Position numbers and translations under genes: made by a program. Below are positions 20,901 to 32,485 of a DNA stretch of 64,000 nt, piece by piece. The stretch is from Chlorokybus atmophyticus (Eukaryota > Streptophyta > Chlorokybophyceae > Chlorokybales > Chlorokybaceae). The first letter of the stretch is position 1; every line of letters starts with the position of its first letter. The stretch covers positions 412,317 through 476,316 of the forward strand of contig RHPI01002262.1 in NCBI GenBank assembly GCA_009103225.1, written 5' to 3'. Below the pieces are notes generated by a model. It worked only from the letters and a program-made list of their open reading frames with translations, was not told where the DNA came from and did no database searches.

Positions 20901-23900
20901 AACCGCTGCAACTTTGGCACCACCAAATCTGTACGTGGAGTTGAATACTAGATGAGAAGGACTTTTATATTCAAAACCATAGCGACACAACTGCGCACAA
21001 ACGCGCATGCGCACACAGGCCATACATACATACACCCGAGTGCAGATGTCGTTGAAAGTACACCAGCATACCTGCCAATGGTAGAAACCTACTGTTGCCG
21101 CTTTGCGAGTTCAATCGGCCAGCAAGCAGTCTCAACGCAGCCCGGGCTCTAGGCTTGTCGTCTGATCAGTTGGGCTCCTTAGTTCACGCGCATCACCAAT
21201 CAGAAACTGATCTGATGTCAACTCAAGACCGATGCAAATAGCAACAACTCACACACCTCTCGACAGGTGGTGCAACAGGACCCGAGGATGATACTCCGGC
21301 AAGGGCCCGCTAATACTGGCTGCAACTTGAGCAAGCTGCTGCTGCGAAGCCGCGCTATGTACAAAGTCATTATACACAAGAAGCTTTGACCCGCTTGCAG
21401 CGAGTAGGGTGGCGCTGCGCGACCACGCGAGAGTGTGCACGGGTTGCTGGCAGTGAACTTTGCTCAAGCAGCGCCAATTGGATCGAGAAGGGCAGAAGAT
21501 GGATACGCTTTCAATTGTAGACACTGCCAGCAGCTGTACACCTGTTGCGTGTGGTAAGTGTGATGTGTGCACGACAACATGTGTCAACACTACTGCAGGT
21601 ATCAAATTCTACAAAATGTTTACGCGCACGGACTTGCAAACAGACCTGATGCAGTTTGCAACCAGGCAGCTTCAAGAGCGGGTGACTGCAAGTCTAGAAC
21701 TGCCTCTTGGCAGAAGCTCCCACCCGCTGAGTATGCCTGTTCATCACGCATAAGAATTGATATTCAAGGGGCAGGAATATGCAACTGGGTATGCTGCCCA
21801 CCCACCTCACAAACCCTCGCGGTGGAACTGTGAGCCTCAGCAATAAACACTCGGCCGCCATCCGCCGTGGCTTTGACGAGAGCTTTATCATCACAAGACA
21901 GTTGGAACTCTGCGCCGCGTTGAAGATGCAAGCCATTTGTTGATTCAACCACCCACAGCTGCGCGTGGCCCTGACCCACACTTGTGGCAAACCCAACACA
22001 ACAGGGAGATGTTCCCAGTGATGGTTGTGAGAGGCTGTGGAGCGACACTCCTTCCAACTTGCATGCTGTGCTTCTGATCACTGTCAAGGCTGATCCCTTT
22101 TGTTGGACAAGCCACAACAAGCATGTTGTGCGGTCTTCGCTGATGGCGGAAAGGAGGACTTGTGCGCTGGGTCGGCTGAATGTGGACATGTGGACCACAC
22201 GTCCACTCGCTGCTTCCCAGCCAGCTGGCATAGACAGCTCTCCTGACTTGTGCATGACAGCATCCTTGGCATCATCCGCTTCTTCTCCGTTCTTGTGAGA
22301 CACGTCACTGCTGGAAGAGTACACCTCAATCGCACTTCTGGTCGCGCACAACAATGTGATTGTTGTGTTGATTGGGAGCCAAGCGATCGTTGTTGCCTTG
22401 CACGACAATGTTGTAATGTAGTGCAAAGACGGTGAGCCAAGAGCATGGTCCGGTGTCAACTGAGCAATCAGTCCTGAAGGCGCCTGATCATTTAAGCTCC
22501 ACAGCACACTTGTGCCGTTTTCATCCAGCGTGGCGACAAACGGCGTGTGCACGTTCGGTTGTATGCTCACGACCTTCGCAGCATGACCAGCGAGGTCCAA
22601 CGAGAAGTATTGTTTGAGATGAAGCTTCCCACCTCGCCCGACACCACTCACACCTAACGCGCCGTGCGTGGCTTCCGTGGCGCTGATGCTGCTTGGAGGC
22701 GGGAGACGCACCAGATTGCTCCTCAGCGTGTTATTGGGCAACAGCTCATGAAGCTCGAGCTTGGCTGGTGGCGTGCCCCCGCCCCCACGCGACGTGTACA
22801 CAACCACATGCAGAGCGGCGCGCTGCAGCACAGCAGTCTGTTTTGTTGGGCTTCTCGGTGAACTTAGCTTCATCGAGCCAACATCCCCATGCAGCAACAA
22901 GTCCGGCGCGCGAACCCACAATACCACTCGTGGGGCTTTCAACAACACGCTGTCGTCAAGCTCGTGTATGGCCCAAAGAAACAAACTTCCATCACGTCCA
23001 ACACCAGCAAGCCAATCACACTTTGTCATGGGCTCATCGAGTGGGACGCTGGGTCCATCCAGCTGTTCTATTTTGGGCCAGCCGACAGGGAAGCACGCGA
23101 CAGGCGGCTGTATGACAGCAAAGATGCGATAGACAGGTAGCTTTGATGAAGATGATGTTGATGATGAACGCTTGGTTTGGCCGTGTGAGGAAAAAGGTAC
23201 TCCCATCCACAAGCGCACTATGCCATCGGCGCTGTTTGTGAGAAGCGCCGGTGTCAATGCGGGTTCTGGCCTCCACTGCAATGCTGTCAGAGCAGCTGGA
23301 TGCTGCAACACAACAGCTGTCCTTGCTGCTGCTGCTGTTGTTGCTGTTGAAGTCCTCTCATCTTGTTTCACCCATATGAGTGCAGCGCAGCCACCTTTGG
23401 TCTCATTGGTTTGACACGCGCTTGCAGCGGGACTGTTGAGTGTTGTCCCAGCAGCAACAAGAGTGTGGTCTTGTTCAAAGCTTTCAGCTCCTCCTTCGCT
23501 TATCCACAAAGCGTGCCATCCACCAGCTTCAGTCCTTGCATAAACAGCAACCGAACTGCCGCAGACCAAGAGTGACCGAGAATCGCCCGACCATGAAAGC
23601 GCGCGAACAGCAAAGCTAACGTTGATAGTTGCCTCCTCCTCCCAAACCAGCGGGAGCGCTGCAAGCAATCAATCAGTTTTTTGCTTAGAAATTCTCCTCA
23701 CATGCAGTTGCCTTGAGGCAATCTGAGACATCTTGAGATGGACACACACACATGCAGGCACACACACGCACACGCACACGGGCGCAAAAACACGCAACGA
23801 TGCTTACAAGTGCCGGAAGCTCCTGCGGTGTTGCGAGCCGAATAGATGCAGACGCAGCTGCCGGCGGCCGCCGCAAGATGTCCACTCTGGTCTGGACACC

Positions 23901-24729
23901 ATGCTAGCGAACTTGGAGGAGATGAGGGGGAGGACTCTGTTGACACGGGCAGCACCTGCTGGTAAAAAGGCGTCCTTCCTGTGCCCACACCTGCCCCCAA
24001 TGTGCACAAAAGTAAGCAGCTGTGTTTACGCACACAACAACATTGGCGTAAAAATAACGAGTTGAACGCTCAATATCACCTTCCTTTCTCGCATTGTCAC
24101 CTCACTAAAGTTACCAGGTACACGAAATCACAAGTGCGCCACTACTCTGGCATATGCTGCAAGGTGTAGGCAACTAACAGAAATCTGCTCACATGCTAAC
24201 TGTGATTACATGCTGAACTAAGCAAACCAGCCATATGCTGACTGTACCAGCAACCAAGCAGCTGCATGTATTCCAAGATTCTGTTGTACTTCATAGCACA
24301 ATGCAAGGGTCGAGCATCAGTTGTGCGACATACGGCAAGCTTGAGCAACAATCAGCATCCGAATGAGGCTGTTATGTTTGCATTGCCTATACTCAGATTG
24401 TTACTTACAAGTGAGCTTAGCTAAATGTCTGTCGTCTCACCTGCAGCGGAGGCCTGGCTTGAGACTGGTGCAGGTGGCACGGCCAGGACGACGGCTGAGC
24501 CGGCGGGGGAGGCGTAAGCCAGCCAGTCGCAGCCTGCCAGGCCATGCAGCCAGTCGGAGGCGGCGGCGGCATGGCCTGGCGCCTGGCCGCCGCCTCCTTC
24601 AAGCTTGCTGCTGCTGCTGGCAGCATATGCAGCAGGCGGCCCTGGCACTACCTGCTGCACTTTCAGCTCTCCTACAGCTTCTCCACTGCTGGCGATCATC
24701 CTGCGCCCCAGGCCATGACGGCAAAGCAT
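14947..24729 (-). CDS. DmX-like / Rav1-type WD40 protein (V-ATPase regulator)
   Basis: Known family role: Rav1 and DmX/rabconnectin-3 bind the vacuolar proton pump and promote its assembly on endomembranes. Exons placed by splice sites: 24729-24441, 23990-23808, 23658-21802, 21541-21257, 20928-20451, 20153-19869, 19502-18740, 18656-18339, 18200-17828, 17564-16941, then WD exons including 16332-16176, 16111-15971, 15889-15794, one near 15520-15362 and the last near 15123-14947 (TAA). From exon 1 to 17564-16941 the codon phases agree at every junction. N-terminal WD repeats occupy exons 2-4. The Rav1 core is clear in exon 19502-18740 (AALKNAYVLLGQHRHELAAA, then SLEDAANVL). The C-terminal WD repeats end RGSNSVMQ then LLSCGGDG, as in animal DmX proteins. 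The protein is about 2,150 residues. Boundaries between 16890 and 16590, and near 15760-15600, are uncertain. The 24729 start could instead be 24699. Confidence 0.92.
17636..17780. repeat. Trinucleotide microsatellite in a DmX-like intron
   Basis: A mixed CTG, CAC/CCA and CATCAT tract of about 140 bp lies in the intron between exons 18200-17828 and 17564-16941. Other introns of the gene carry long TG/CA runs (for example 18230-18338, 20175-20400, 23735-23785). Confidence 0.8.
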
Positions 24730-26429
24730 ACAGTTCGCCTGTGCAGCGACATGTGTATGCATGTGCAATTAAATCTTTATAAGCAGGGATTGAATGGAGC
24801 GATTCGCTCGCTCATCATACCAGAGAACGCTTCTGAGACTGGAGCAGTGCATGACAGCTGAAGACTCTCTCGCCCAGCCCCTCACAATGGAGGCCAATGA
24901 AAGGCAAGCCACACGGCAAGAAACATGTGGGGTGTTTAACAATGTATAAGTCCATATTTTGAAAGGTGTATGGATCTGATCAAGCGACACTATCATGTGT
25001 GTGCGGTTGAACAAGGGTACAAGACTTGAATCGTTGCATGCGTGTTGCAATTTTAATCAAACTTGTATGAGCATTTGAAAGTGCAATGAAACCCTCTGAA
25101 AAGCGTATAATGCATGGTGCAAACCGGATGTGTCAGGTTTCTTCGCATGTTTTGTTGTGCTCAATAATCACTTCAGCAATGAAGTGACTTTGTACGTAAG
25201 CTACCAACTTGACTTCATGAATAGCGGGTATCATATGCCCGCATATCTTGAGCAAGCTGTAAACGTTTGCAATCATAACACTAAAATAACACCAATTGTT
25301 TCATGATTTTACATGCATGTATTAGAAATGGTCAGAGTTTGCGTTGCATTGTTATAAAATGACGGGTTTTCATTGAGTCACATTAGCAAAAGGCGCCGAT
25401 GGTTGATGATTTCATGTGGATTTATGCTACAATGGTACCAAGTTCGATCATGAGGTCGCGAGTTGAATTTTTATTGCACATATACATGCTTCATATGTAT
25501 GGCTCCAAGCAAAATGTAAAAGGCCGCATGAAGAAAGTAGTGTTCAACACGATTATCTATAAGTCACACAAATTCCCACAGCAGCATGACCCGCAATGCG
25601 TCAACACGAGTAATATTCTTATTTATAACATGCTATATCACGCACTCAAAAAGTTAAAAACTTAACCACGGTCAACATGTGTTAATAACCACATGTTTGT
25701 GCCTATTTGCGCAACAAAGCACCATCATGTTTATGGTGTTGCTCGAGTTATACCATTGCAGCACATTGCTCAGTCGCAATTTGTATCACCAAAAATACTT
25801 TCAGACTGATCACTTCCTTTGATATCCCAATCAGCTTAACAAGTAAGTCCCCATGTATGCACACATTTACAATTGCTCTTCTATGAGGGTGTGATTCTTT
25901 TAAGTCTACGAGCGCCTATTATACCACGTTACTTGAAATTCATTTCCCTGAATTTAATATGACATAACAGCTAGTACAAAAAGTACTCTAGCTACCACTT
26001 AGCCCCGTGTTAAGCATACAAAAATAATTGTGTATATTGTCGGGTCATATGTGTTGTTGTTTGCAATGTAGCCCAACTTGTGCTACAAAAGGGCTTTTGA
26101 GAGGTATTGTAAATTTTGGTGTTACAAGTTACAGCAAGACATGAATGCTCTAGAGTATATCTTCTCACATACAGTTTGATCTTATCATGAGTAGTAAGTA
26201 TACAAAACAACTCACATGCGCGCTCGTAAGCTTAGATTATCTATCAAGTAGTGCATATGCATACTTGCTTGATGTGTCACAATTAGTGATAAACATATAT
26301 GCGTTGACAGCAAACCAAACATTAGTCATCACAATGGAGCAACATATTCTTCGATTGCTGAATTTCTCTTTAAGATCGGATTAAAAAGGGACTCGGACTC
26401 CCCGCCCTCCTATATGTTGTCGTTGCAAA
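24730..26429. other. No gene recognised; upstream of DmX-like gene
   Basis: AT-richer DNA with no convincing ORF. The part nearest 24730 should hold the promoter and 5' UTR of the DmX-like gene. A dispersed repeat copy lies at 25351-25438. The right end runs into a 20-base G run and the assembly gap. Confidence 0.5.
25351..25438 (+). repeat. Dispersed repeat, copy 2
   Basis: Partner of 12315-12400, same orientation, recognisable over about 85 bp with scattered differences. Confidence 0.6.
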
Positions 26430-27366
26430 GGGGGGGGGGGGGGGGGGGGNNNNNNNNNNNNNNNNNNNNNNNNNNNNNNNNNNNNNNNNNNNNNNNNNNN
26501 NNNNNNNNNNNNNNNNNNNNNNNNNNNNNNNNNNNNNNNNNNNNNNNNNNNNNNNNNNNNNNNNNNNNNNNNNNNNNNNNNNNNNNNNNNNNNNNNNNNN
26601 NNNNNNNNNNNNNNNNNNNNNNNNNNNNNNNNNNNNNNNNNNNNNNNNNNNNNNNNNNNNNNNNNNNNNNNNNNNNNNNNNNNNNNNNNNNNNNNNNNNN
26701 NNNNNNNNNNNNNNNNNNNNNNNNNNNNNNNNNNNNNNNNNNNNNNNNNNNNNNNNNNNNNNNNNNNNNNNNNNNNNNNNNNNNNNNNNNNNNNNNNNNN
26801 NNNNNNNNNNNNNNNNNNNNNNNNNNNNNNNNNNNNNNNNNNNNNNNNNNNNNNNNNNNNNNNNNNNNNNNNNNNNNNNNNNNNNNNNNNNNNNNNNNNN
26901 NNNNNNNNNNNNNNNNNNNNNNNNNNNNNNNNNNNNNNNNNNNNNNNNNNNNNNNNNNNNNNNNNNNNNNNNNNNNNNNNNNNNNNNNNNNNNNNNNNNN
27001 NNNNNNNNNNNNNNNNNNNNNNNNNNNNNNNNNNNNNNNNNNNNNNNNNNNNNNNNNNNNNNNNNNNNNNNNNNNNNNNNNNNNNNNNNNNNNNNNNNNN
27101 NNNNNNNNNNNNNNNNNNNNNNNNNNNNNNNNNNNNNNNNNNNNNNNNNNNNNNNNNNNNNNNNNNNNNNNNNNNNNNNNNNNNNNNNNNNNNNNNNNNN
27201 NNNNNNNNNNNNNNNNNNNNNNNNNNNNNNNNNNNNNNNNNNNNNNNNNNNNNNNNNNNNNNNNNNNNNNNNNNNNNNNNNNNNNNNNNNNNNNNNNNNN
27301 NNNNNNNNNNNNNNNNNNNNNNNNNNNNNNNNNNNCGTTATTTTGTGTCATTACCTTGGGGGGGGG
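26430..27366. other. Assembly gap flanked by poly-G runs
   Basis: A run of 20 G (26430-26449) is followed by 886 N (26450-27335). Right of the N is a 22-base sequence that also occurs at 33551-33572, then nine G (27358-27366). ORFs that cross the N run are meaningless. Confidence 0.95.
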
Positions 27367-27656
27367 CATGCTTGTAGGCCCTACATGCCAAGCAAATGCA
27401 AAGGGGCGGGTGCAGGGGTTGATGTGAAAACACCGGGAATAAAAAGATACGCGAAAAAATAAAAATTCATGTCAAACGGCCTGAATGCTTATTGACGTTG
27501 GCCGAAATTTGTTGATTCACGTGCTGTATGCATGAAATTCAACAACCAAGCGTGCAGTCTGTCTTATTCCTGCCGAAACGAATATACAACATTCACCCAC
27601 CCGCATACCAAATGTTTATTGCCGTTAGCGCGTGCAGTTAACACATGCACATTCAT

Positions 27657-27711
27657 GGCATAAAGTGCACATTCACGGCATACCATATGCCGTGAATGTG
27701 CACTTTATGCC
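27657..27711. repeat. 55-bp perfect hairpin palindrome
   Basis: Arms of 26 bp (27657-27682 and 27686-27711) are exact reverse complements around a 3-base loop (CCA). The arm begins GGCATAAAGTGCACATTCAC. A partial extra copy of the arm word (TGCACATTCATGGCA) lies immediately to the left. Confidence 0.9.
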
Positions 27712-28206
27712 GTAAATGCTTAGATCATTGATAAACAACAGGATGCATGCCACATGATGACCTTGAACGGCCGAAGATGTTTGACGAGTGCCTATGAATA
27801 ATCAAGGGCAACATTGCCGTTAATGCAGATTGCCCGTACCAGGCCAGTTACTGGCCTGAGTAATTGGGCCTGGTCTGGTGGCAAGCCGGGCGCAGCCAGG
27901 CCGGGCGCACCAGGCCAACTGGCCTGGTCGTGTCAACCTGGTGGCGTGTAGGTGTCACGGCAATGTGGCCTTGCCACGCAAAGTAGACCACGTCAGCCTG
28001 CTTGGCCTGCCTGGCCAGACCGCTGCACCAGCGGCTGCTCTGGCGGCGCTTGGCTTGGCCTCTTGCAGGTCTATGCTCGAGCCGACCACTTTGCGGGCGG
28101 AGAGAAAAACTTGTCTCCGTTCACGGCACGAGGCTGAGGGTGAGGGCGTGAGAGGACGAGGGGGGAAGTGGGAGAGCGAGCTCGCTGGAGGCAGGGTGGT
28201 GCTGCG

Positions 28207-28236
28207 CAGCTCTCTCTCTCTCTCTTTCTCTCTCTC
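28207..28236 (+). repeat. CT microsatellite
   Basis: About 30 bases of almost pure CT. No function is indicated. Confidence 0.85.
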
Positions 28237-28735
28237 CACTAAACCAGTACTCCCTCATCACTCTTTTCAGTGTGTGAGATGCTCTCACAAAGACAGCCAC
28301 ACACTGTCATCATAGCATTTTGTACACACACATTGGCACACGTATGCTGTGTACGCACGTGCTACAACCTCTGTACGCACGTGCACACGCATGCATGCAT
28401 TGTCCTTGCTGACTGCTTGTGGTCATGCTGAGGGCACGACGCATCATTGTTGGGTCCGTTTGCCTTGCTGCGCTTGCATCAACTGCTGGTTGTTGCTATT
28501 GCCCATTGGCCTAGAGCTACCTTGGCTCTGTGCATTTGATTGCTGCTGCCTTTGTCGCTACTTACTACTGCATGCGCCCTAGCACTAGTTTGGCTGCTTA
28601 CGTGCTCACTACTACTGATGTGTGGCACTGCACTGCATAGCATAGAGAGTCACCTCATTGTTTTTGCATGGGCTGCTTGCTAGCTGGCCTTCTAGTGTTA
28701 AGTGCATGCTATGCTTGCATGCACGCGTACACAAG

Positions 28736-28794
28736 CACACGCATGCATGCATGCATGCATGCACACGTACACAAGCACACGCATGCATGCATCA
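28736..28794. repeat. TGCA microsatellite
   Basis: Repeated GCAT/TGCA words with two copies of a CACACGTACACAAGCACACG-like unit between them. Self-complementary in nature. Confidence 0.8.
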
Positions 28795-30661
28795 CATCAT
28801 GTGTATTCATCTATATCACCATAACCTAAACTACTTTAACTATGCACTCTCACTATAACGCCGTCTCGCTAGCTCATCCGCTCGCCCTTGTTAGGCCGCC
28901 CCCGCAGCGCCCAGAGGCCTTTACGGTTGGCCAAGTGCCGCCGCTCCACCCCCACTACCGCCATCTTTGCCTTCGCAGCCGCCTCCACCACTCCCATTAC
29001 ACCACACACACACCGCCGCCACCGACGACGACGACCCCACCGCCAGCAAAGCGATGATGGCGGAAGTGGTAGGGTTTTGTCGCCAAAGGCCCCGAAGGCA
29101 GTAACAGTAGCGTTGATAAGTTACATATTGCACTACAACGCTGCTATTGTGTCTGCGTAGTCTAGGTGTTAAGTAAGTGTCTGCCATGCTGAAGGTCTTG
29201 TGTTCAATTCCTGCCTACTCCATCTGGCTGCCAGAACTGCCATGTTGACGTTGCCATGAACTCCGGGCTGTGAACATCGCACTATCAAATTTCGTTCATT
29301 TTCGCGCGTGAACATTCATGCTCCACGTTGCGTGCGAATGGTCAATAATTCAGAGTGACCATGGTTCACAGCCAAACCAAGTTAATGTTCTACAGCACAC
29401 TTCATTGCCAAAGGACGTGAATGTTCACGTGATCCGGTGAAGTCGTTAGCAGCCCTATAATTTCAAAAGCAATGCACATTCATTAGCAAATGACGTAACT
29501 TTACACAAACAATTCGGGTTAATGTATAGTAAGGGGGGTCTTCAAAAGACCGGTGAAAACTGTGCTTTATAACGCTTCAAGCTGTTGACAACACATTGCA
29601 TTCAACATGTAAAAGGGCAAGCATTGTATTATATAGACACATGCACGGTTCGTGCAATGCACGAATAGTTGATCGTTTTGTTGTACGCAGTACTGCGGGC
29701 TAGTAGAAAGATCCCTAGTATGCTTGCGAACAACATACTCTACGCGGTTACGCGTGTCATGTATAGCATATATTGACTTGCATATGTTTCGACTTGAAGA
29801 CACAGTTGGCGCAAGGCTTTGTCTTCTTGAATTCGTGATTTAAAAAAAAGTTGTCCAAGAGTGCCCTCCGCGCATGGGTTGGATGAAGTTGTTAATGGAA
29901 AAGCATATCCAACTGGTGTTGTCGTGACATCTACCGATATGTCCCTGAGTTGACTGTAATCATTGCTTTTGGCACAAGCATCGTGCAAACCAAGGCAGGC
30001 CTCGCTATGCTAACAACACTGCAGTGATGCATGCTTGTATGTGCCATACAAGTAGAGGCGTCCTAGGGGCCCTATGCCTGGTTGGTTGCAAACTGCAGGC
30101 GACTGTTACGGATAGGTTGATGACGCTACAACAGGTTGGCGCCGTCATCGTCTCAAACCTCACCGAGTACCTCTCTGCAGCGTGTTCAATATTGTCACGA
30201 CACCAAGCGTGAGGCACCCAAGCTTTGTAGCAACTACTTGATGACAGAAGCACACAGCATTACACGTACAACAGCACGCACATGCACGCACCCACACATG
30301 TCACACATGGAGCAGTTGTGACGCATGTGCGCGCCCCGTAGAGAGTGGTCGGGGGGATACATGCACACGCATATGTACAAGCACAAAATAAATCATGCCT
30401 GTGCCCGCAAACCTTGTAAGTAGTTGGTTACAAGCACTAGGTAAGTTGGAGTTGCCCTCCAGGTATGTGATGGTAGCCACAAGCTGCACAGCCGCAGGCA
30501 TCCAATATGAACTGATTGACTTGGGGATCAGCTTATCTCTGTCCATCTACACTAATGTACAAAATGCAAGAGCCAAACTACCACGGACTTCAGTGCTACC
30601 TGCACTGGGTATCAGATACAATAGCTTTCCTAACTGCACCTGGCAATTGTTCGCCAAATAC

Positions 30662-32485
30662 TCAACTGGCTGGCGTTGACAACTTTGAGGGCTTGTTGTA
30701 AATTACCACGCTTGCGGCTACAACAAGCAGCGAAGTAATAGCAATGCCCAATGCTGCATGCGCATGGTGAACATTGTCGACTACAATGTAGAAGCCAATA
30801 ACACTGGCAATGAAGGCACAGACGATGGCCAGCACCAGTAGCAGCACTGTGCAAAGAAGTACACCAGCTACGCCACTGTGGTTGCACTTGTAAGCAGCCC
30901 TGTAGGACGTCCTCAGCACAACTCTGAATGCCCACGCTTGCTGGCCAAAAAGCATGAACAGTGAGGCTAAGGAGGCAAAGAGCGCCCCTGCATTGAATAA
31001 CACGAATGTGGCAACCACTCCACCACCTGTTGCTGCTCCATGTGTAGGCAGCTGCGCCTCCCAAGCACCCGGAGGAGACGTAATTACTGTGTATGAGACT
31101 GCAGCGATCAAAGCGGCCACAATGCCACTTACGTTCACAATGGCAGAGTTGGTCTGTTCAGCCCGAGCAAGTTCTTTCTTGGCTCTCACATCCATCAAAG
31201 CATCTTGGACGCTCCCATCCAGCTTCTCAACCAAGTTGAGGCCCTGTGCGACTTTGTATGGTGTTCTCATGTCACTGTCAAGCTGCTCAATGTCCTCCGC
31301 AGAAACAATAGGCAGCAGCAACGTTATCAAGTTCTGCTGCTTAGTTGCTACCACTTTATGCAGCACGTTGGCGTTTCTGTCACCCCACACCTTCTCCAAC
31401 GCCTTGTCCGTTGTCAGCGAGAAAGAGACTTTGAAAATTGACGGAGGGCTCAAGAGCAGGTCCAGAAATCTCATAGCCCTGAGCTTGACCGCTGTCTCAA
31501 CAATGAACGCGATGTCCCCTGTACTCACTTCTGGTTTATCTGCCTTGAGCCGGCACTCCCTTTGGTGCTGAAGGTGTTCAACAACTATTTGCGTAATCAG
31601 TTCCACGTTGTTGTTGTGTCGCCGCCCGCGCTTGACTGAAGTAACAGCCCAGTCGAACATCGCATCATTGAACTCGCCACGATCCAAGCAATTAGACCTG
31701 CAACCTGAGTGTTCATGGCACTGTGCAACGAGGTTCAGCAACTTGCCGACACAATTGATGTGCTTCCGGATGATGTTGGTGTCGGCAGTGGCAGAGGTAG
31801 CAGAAGGGGTGGCTTGCATTGCGCATTGTATAGCTGAGAAGCCACCACTACTACTTATTCCCTCCAAACGCCGCAGGATGTGATTGGGGCTTTTAGCTAG
31901 TTGGAAGGCCCTTGGCAATAGAATTTCCAACACTCGATCATGTCCTCGCTCTGCAGCAAGCCACCAAGGGGCACGGTGATTGGTATCATAGGCGTCTGCA
32001 AGGACGTCTCTTTCTGGCGGAGCAGTAGGTGTAGCAATTCCTTCAGCCTGGAGGAGCTGAAGCAGTTCTTTCACAACTTCTTCCTTTCCAATGTAAGCAG
32101 CATGGTGCAGCGGGGTCCACTTCTTGGTGCCTCCTACGGACCAAAGCAGGGGTCGTCGCAGCTCTTCATCTGCGAGCAGCTCCCGGAGCTGCTGGCAGAT
32201 AGTAGTCTTGGCCTGTTCACTATCAGCTTGACTAGCCTCCTCAAGTGCCCGAAACAGTTGACCAACTTTGGCTTGGAAACACGGAGAGCATACGGAAGCT
32301 GGTACTTTCACATTCTGCGTGAAAAACAGAACAAGCAGCTGTGCTGACTCCTCTGCAGCTCGCTGCTGAATCTCAGCATTACATATCCTGCAATTTGACA
32401 TGGGCAATGTCGCCGGCAAGGGTGTGGTCAAAAGTTTTGCGTCCCCAATTGCAGCTTCTATTGCAGCGGGCGCTGGCGCTGTCAC
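30662..32485 (-). CDS. Ankyrin-repeat protein with C-terminal PGG membrane domain
   Basis: A single open frame of 607 residues. A Cys-pair region (SNCRICNAEI near residue 30, VCSPC near 65) could bind a metal but is not a domain I know. At least two ankyrin units follow (WTPLHHAAYIGKEEVVKELL near 120 and a degenerate unit APWWLAAERGHDRVLEILL near 165), then a long helical middle. The C-terminal third is a PGG-type domain: NSAIVNVSGIVAALIAAVSY, then SPPGAW, then three further hydrophobic segments. This architecture, known from plant ACD6-like proteins, places it in a membrane with the ankyrins facing the cytosol. The ATG at 32485 gives the longest frame; a short upstream exon is possible. The stop is TGA. 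A relic of the last membrane segments lies at 59950-60236. The specific role is unknown. Confidence 0.8.
   Translation of the reverse strand: MTAPAPAAIEAAIGDAKLLTTPLPATLPMSNCRICNAEIQQRAAEESAQLLVLFFTQNVKVPASVCSPCFQAKVGQLFRALEEASQADSEQAKTTICQQLRELLADEELRRPLLWSVGGTKKWTPLHHAAYIGKEEVVKELLQLLQAEGIATPTAPPERDVLADAYDTNHRAPWWLAAERGHDRVLEILLPRAFQLAKSPNHILRRLEGISSSGGFSAIQCAMQATPSATSATADTNIIRKHINCVGKLLNLVAQCHEHSGCRSNCLDRGEFNDAMFDWAVTSVKRGRRHNNNVELITQIVVEHLQHQRECRLKADKPEVSTGDIAFIVETAVKLRAMRFLDLLLSPPSIFKVSFSLTTDKALEKVWGDRNANVLHKVVATKQQNLITLLLPIVSAEDIEQLDSDMRTPYKVAQGLNLVEKLDGSVQDALMDVRAKKELARAEQTNSAIVNVSGIVAALIAAVSYTVITSPPGAWEAQLPTHGAATGGGVVATFVLFNAGALFASLASLFMLFGQQAWAFRVVLRTSYRAAYKCNHSGVAGVLLCTVLLLVLAIVCAFIASVIGFYIVVDNVHHAHAALGIAITSLLVVAASVVIYNKPSKLSTPAS

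Larger units (their letters stand above)
27367..30661. other. No gene recognised; hairpin and simple repeats
   Basis: Holds the long palindrome at 27657-27711, a GGCCTGG-rich tract (27840-28025), a CT-rich tract (28207-28236) and TGCA repeats. ORFs here are low-complexity and disagree between frames. The segment right of about 30500 may include the 3' UTR of the ankyrin gene. Confidence 0.5.

Noticed and set aside
14947..24729. Reassignment of TAG to glutamine in the host genome
   Set aside because: The large DmX-like gene has no internal TAG or TAA in its placed exons, and both germin genes end with TAG at the same position. Host code therefore looks standard.
26410..27427. Two long ORFs crossing the gap
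   Set aside because: Made almost entirely of N; no sequence content.
27878..28315. 145-residue ORF on the plus strand and 94-residue ORF on the minus strand
   Set aside because: Composition is driven by GGCCTGG and CT repeats; no domain, no splice context, and both strands open together, as expected in GC-rich repeats.
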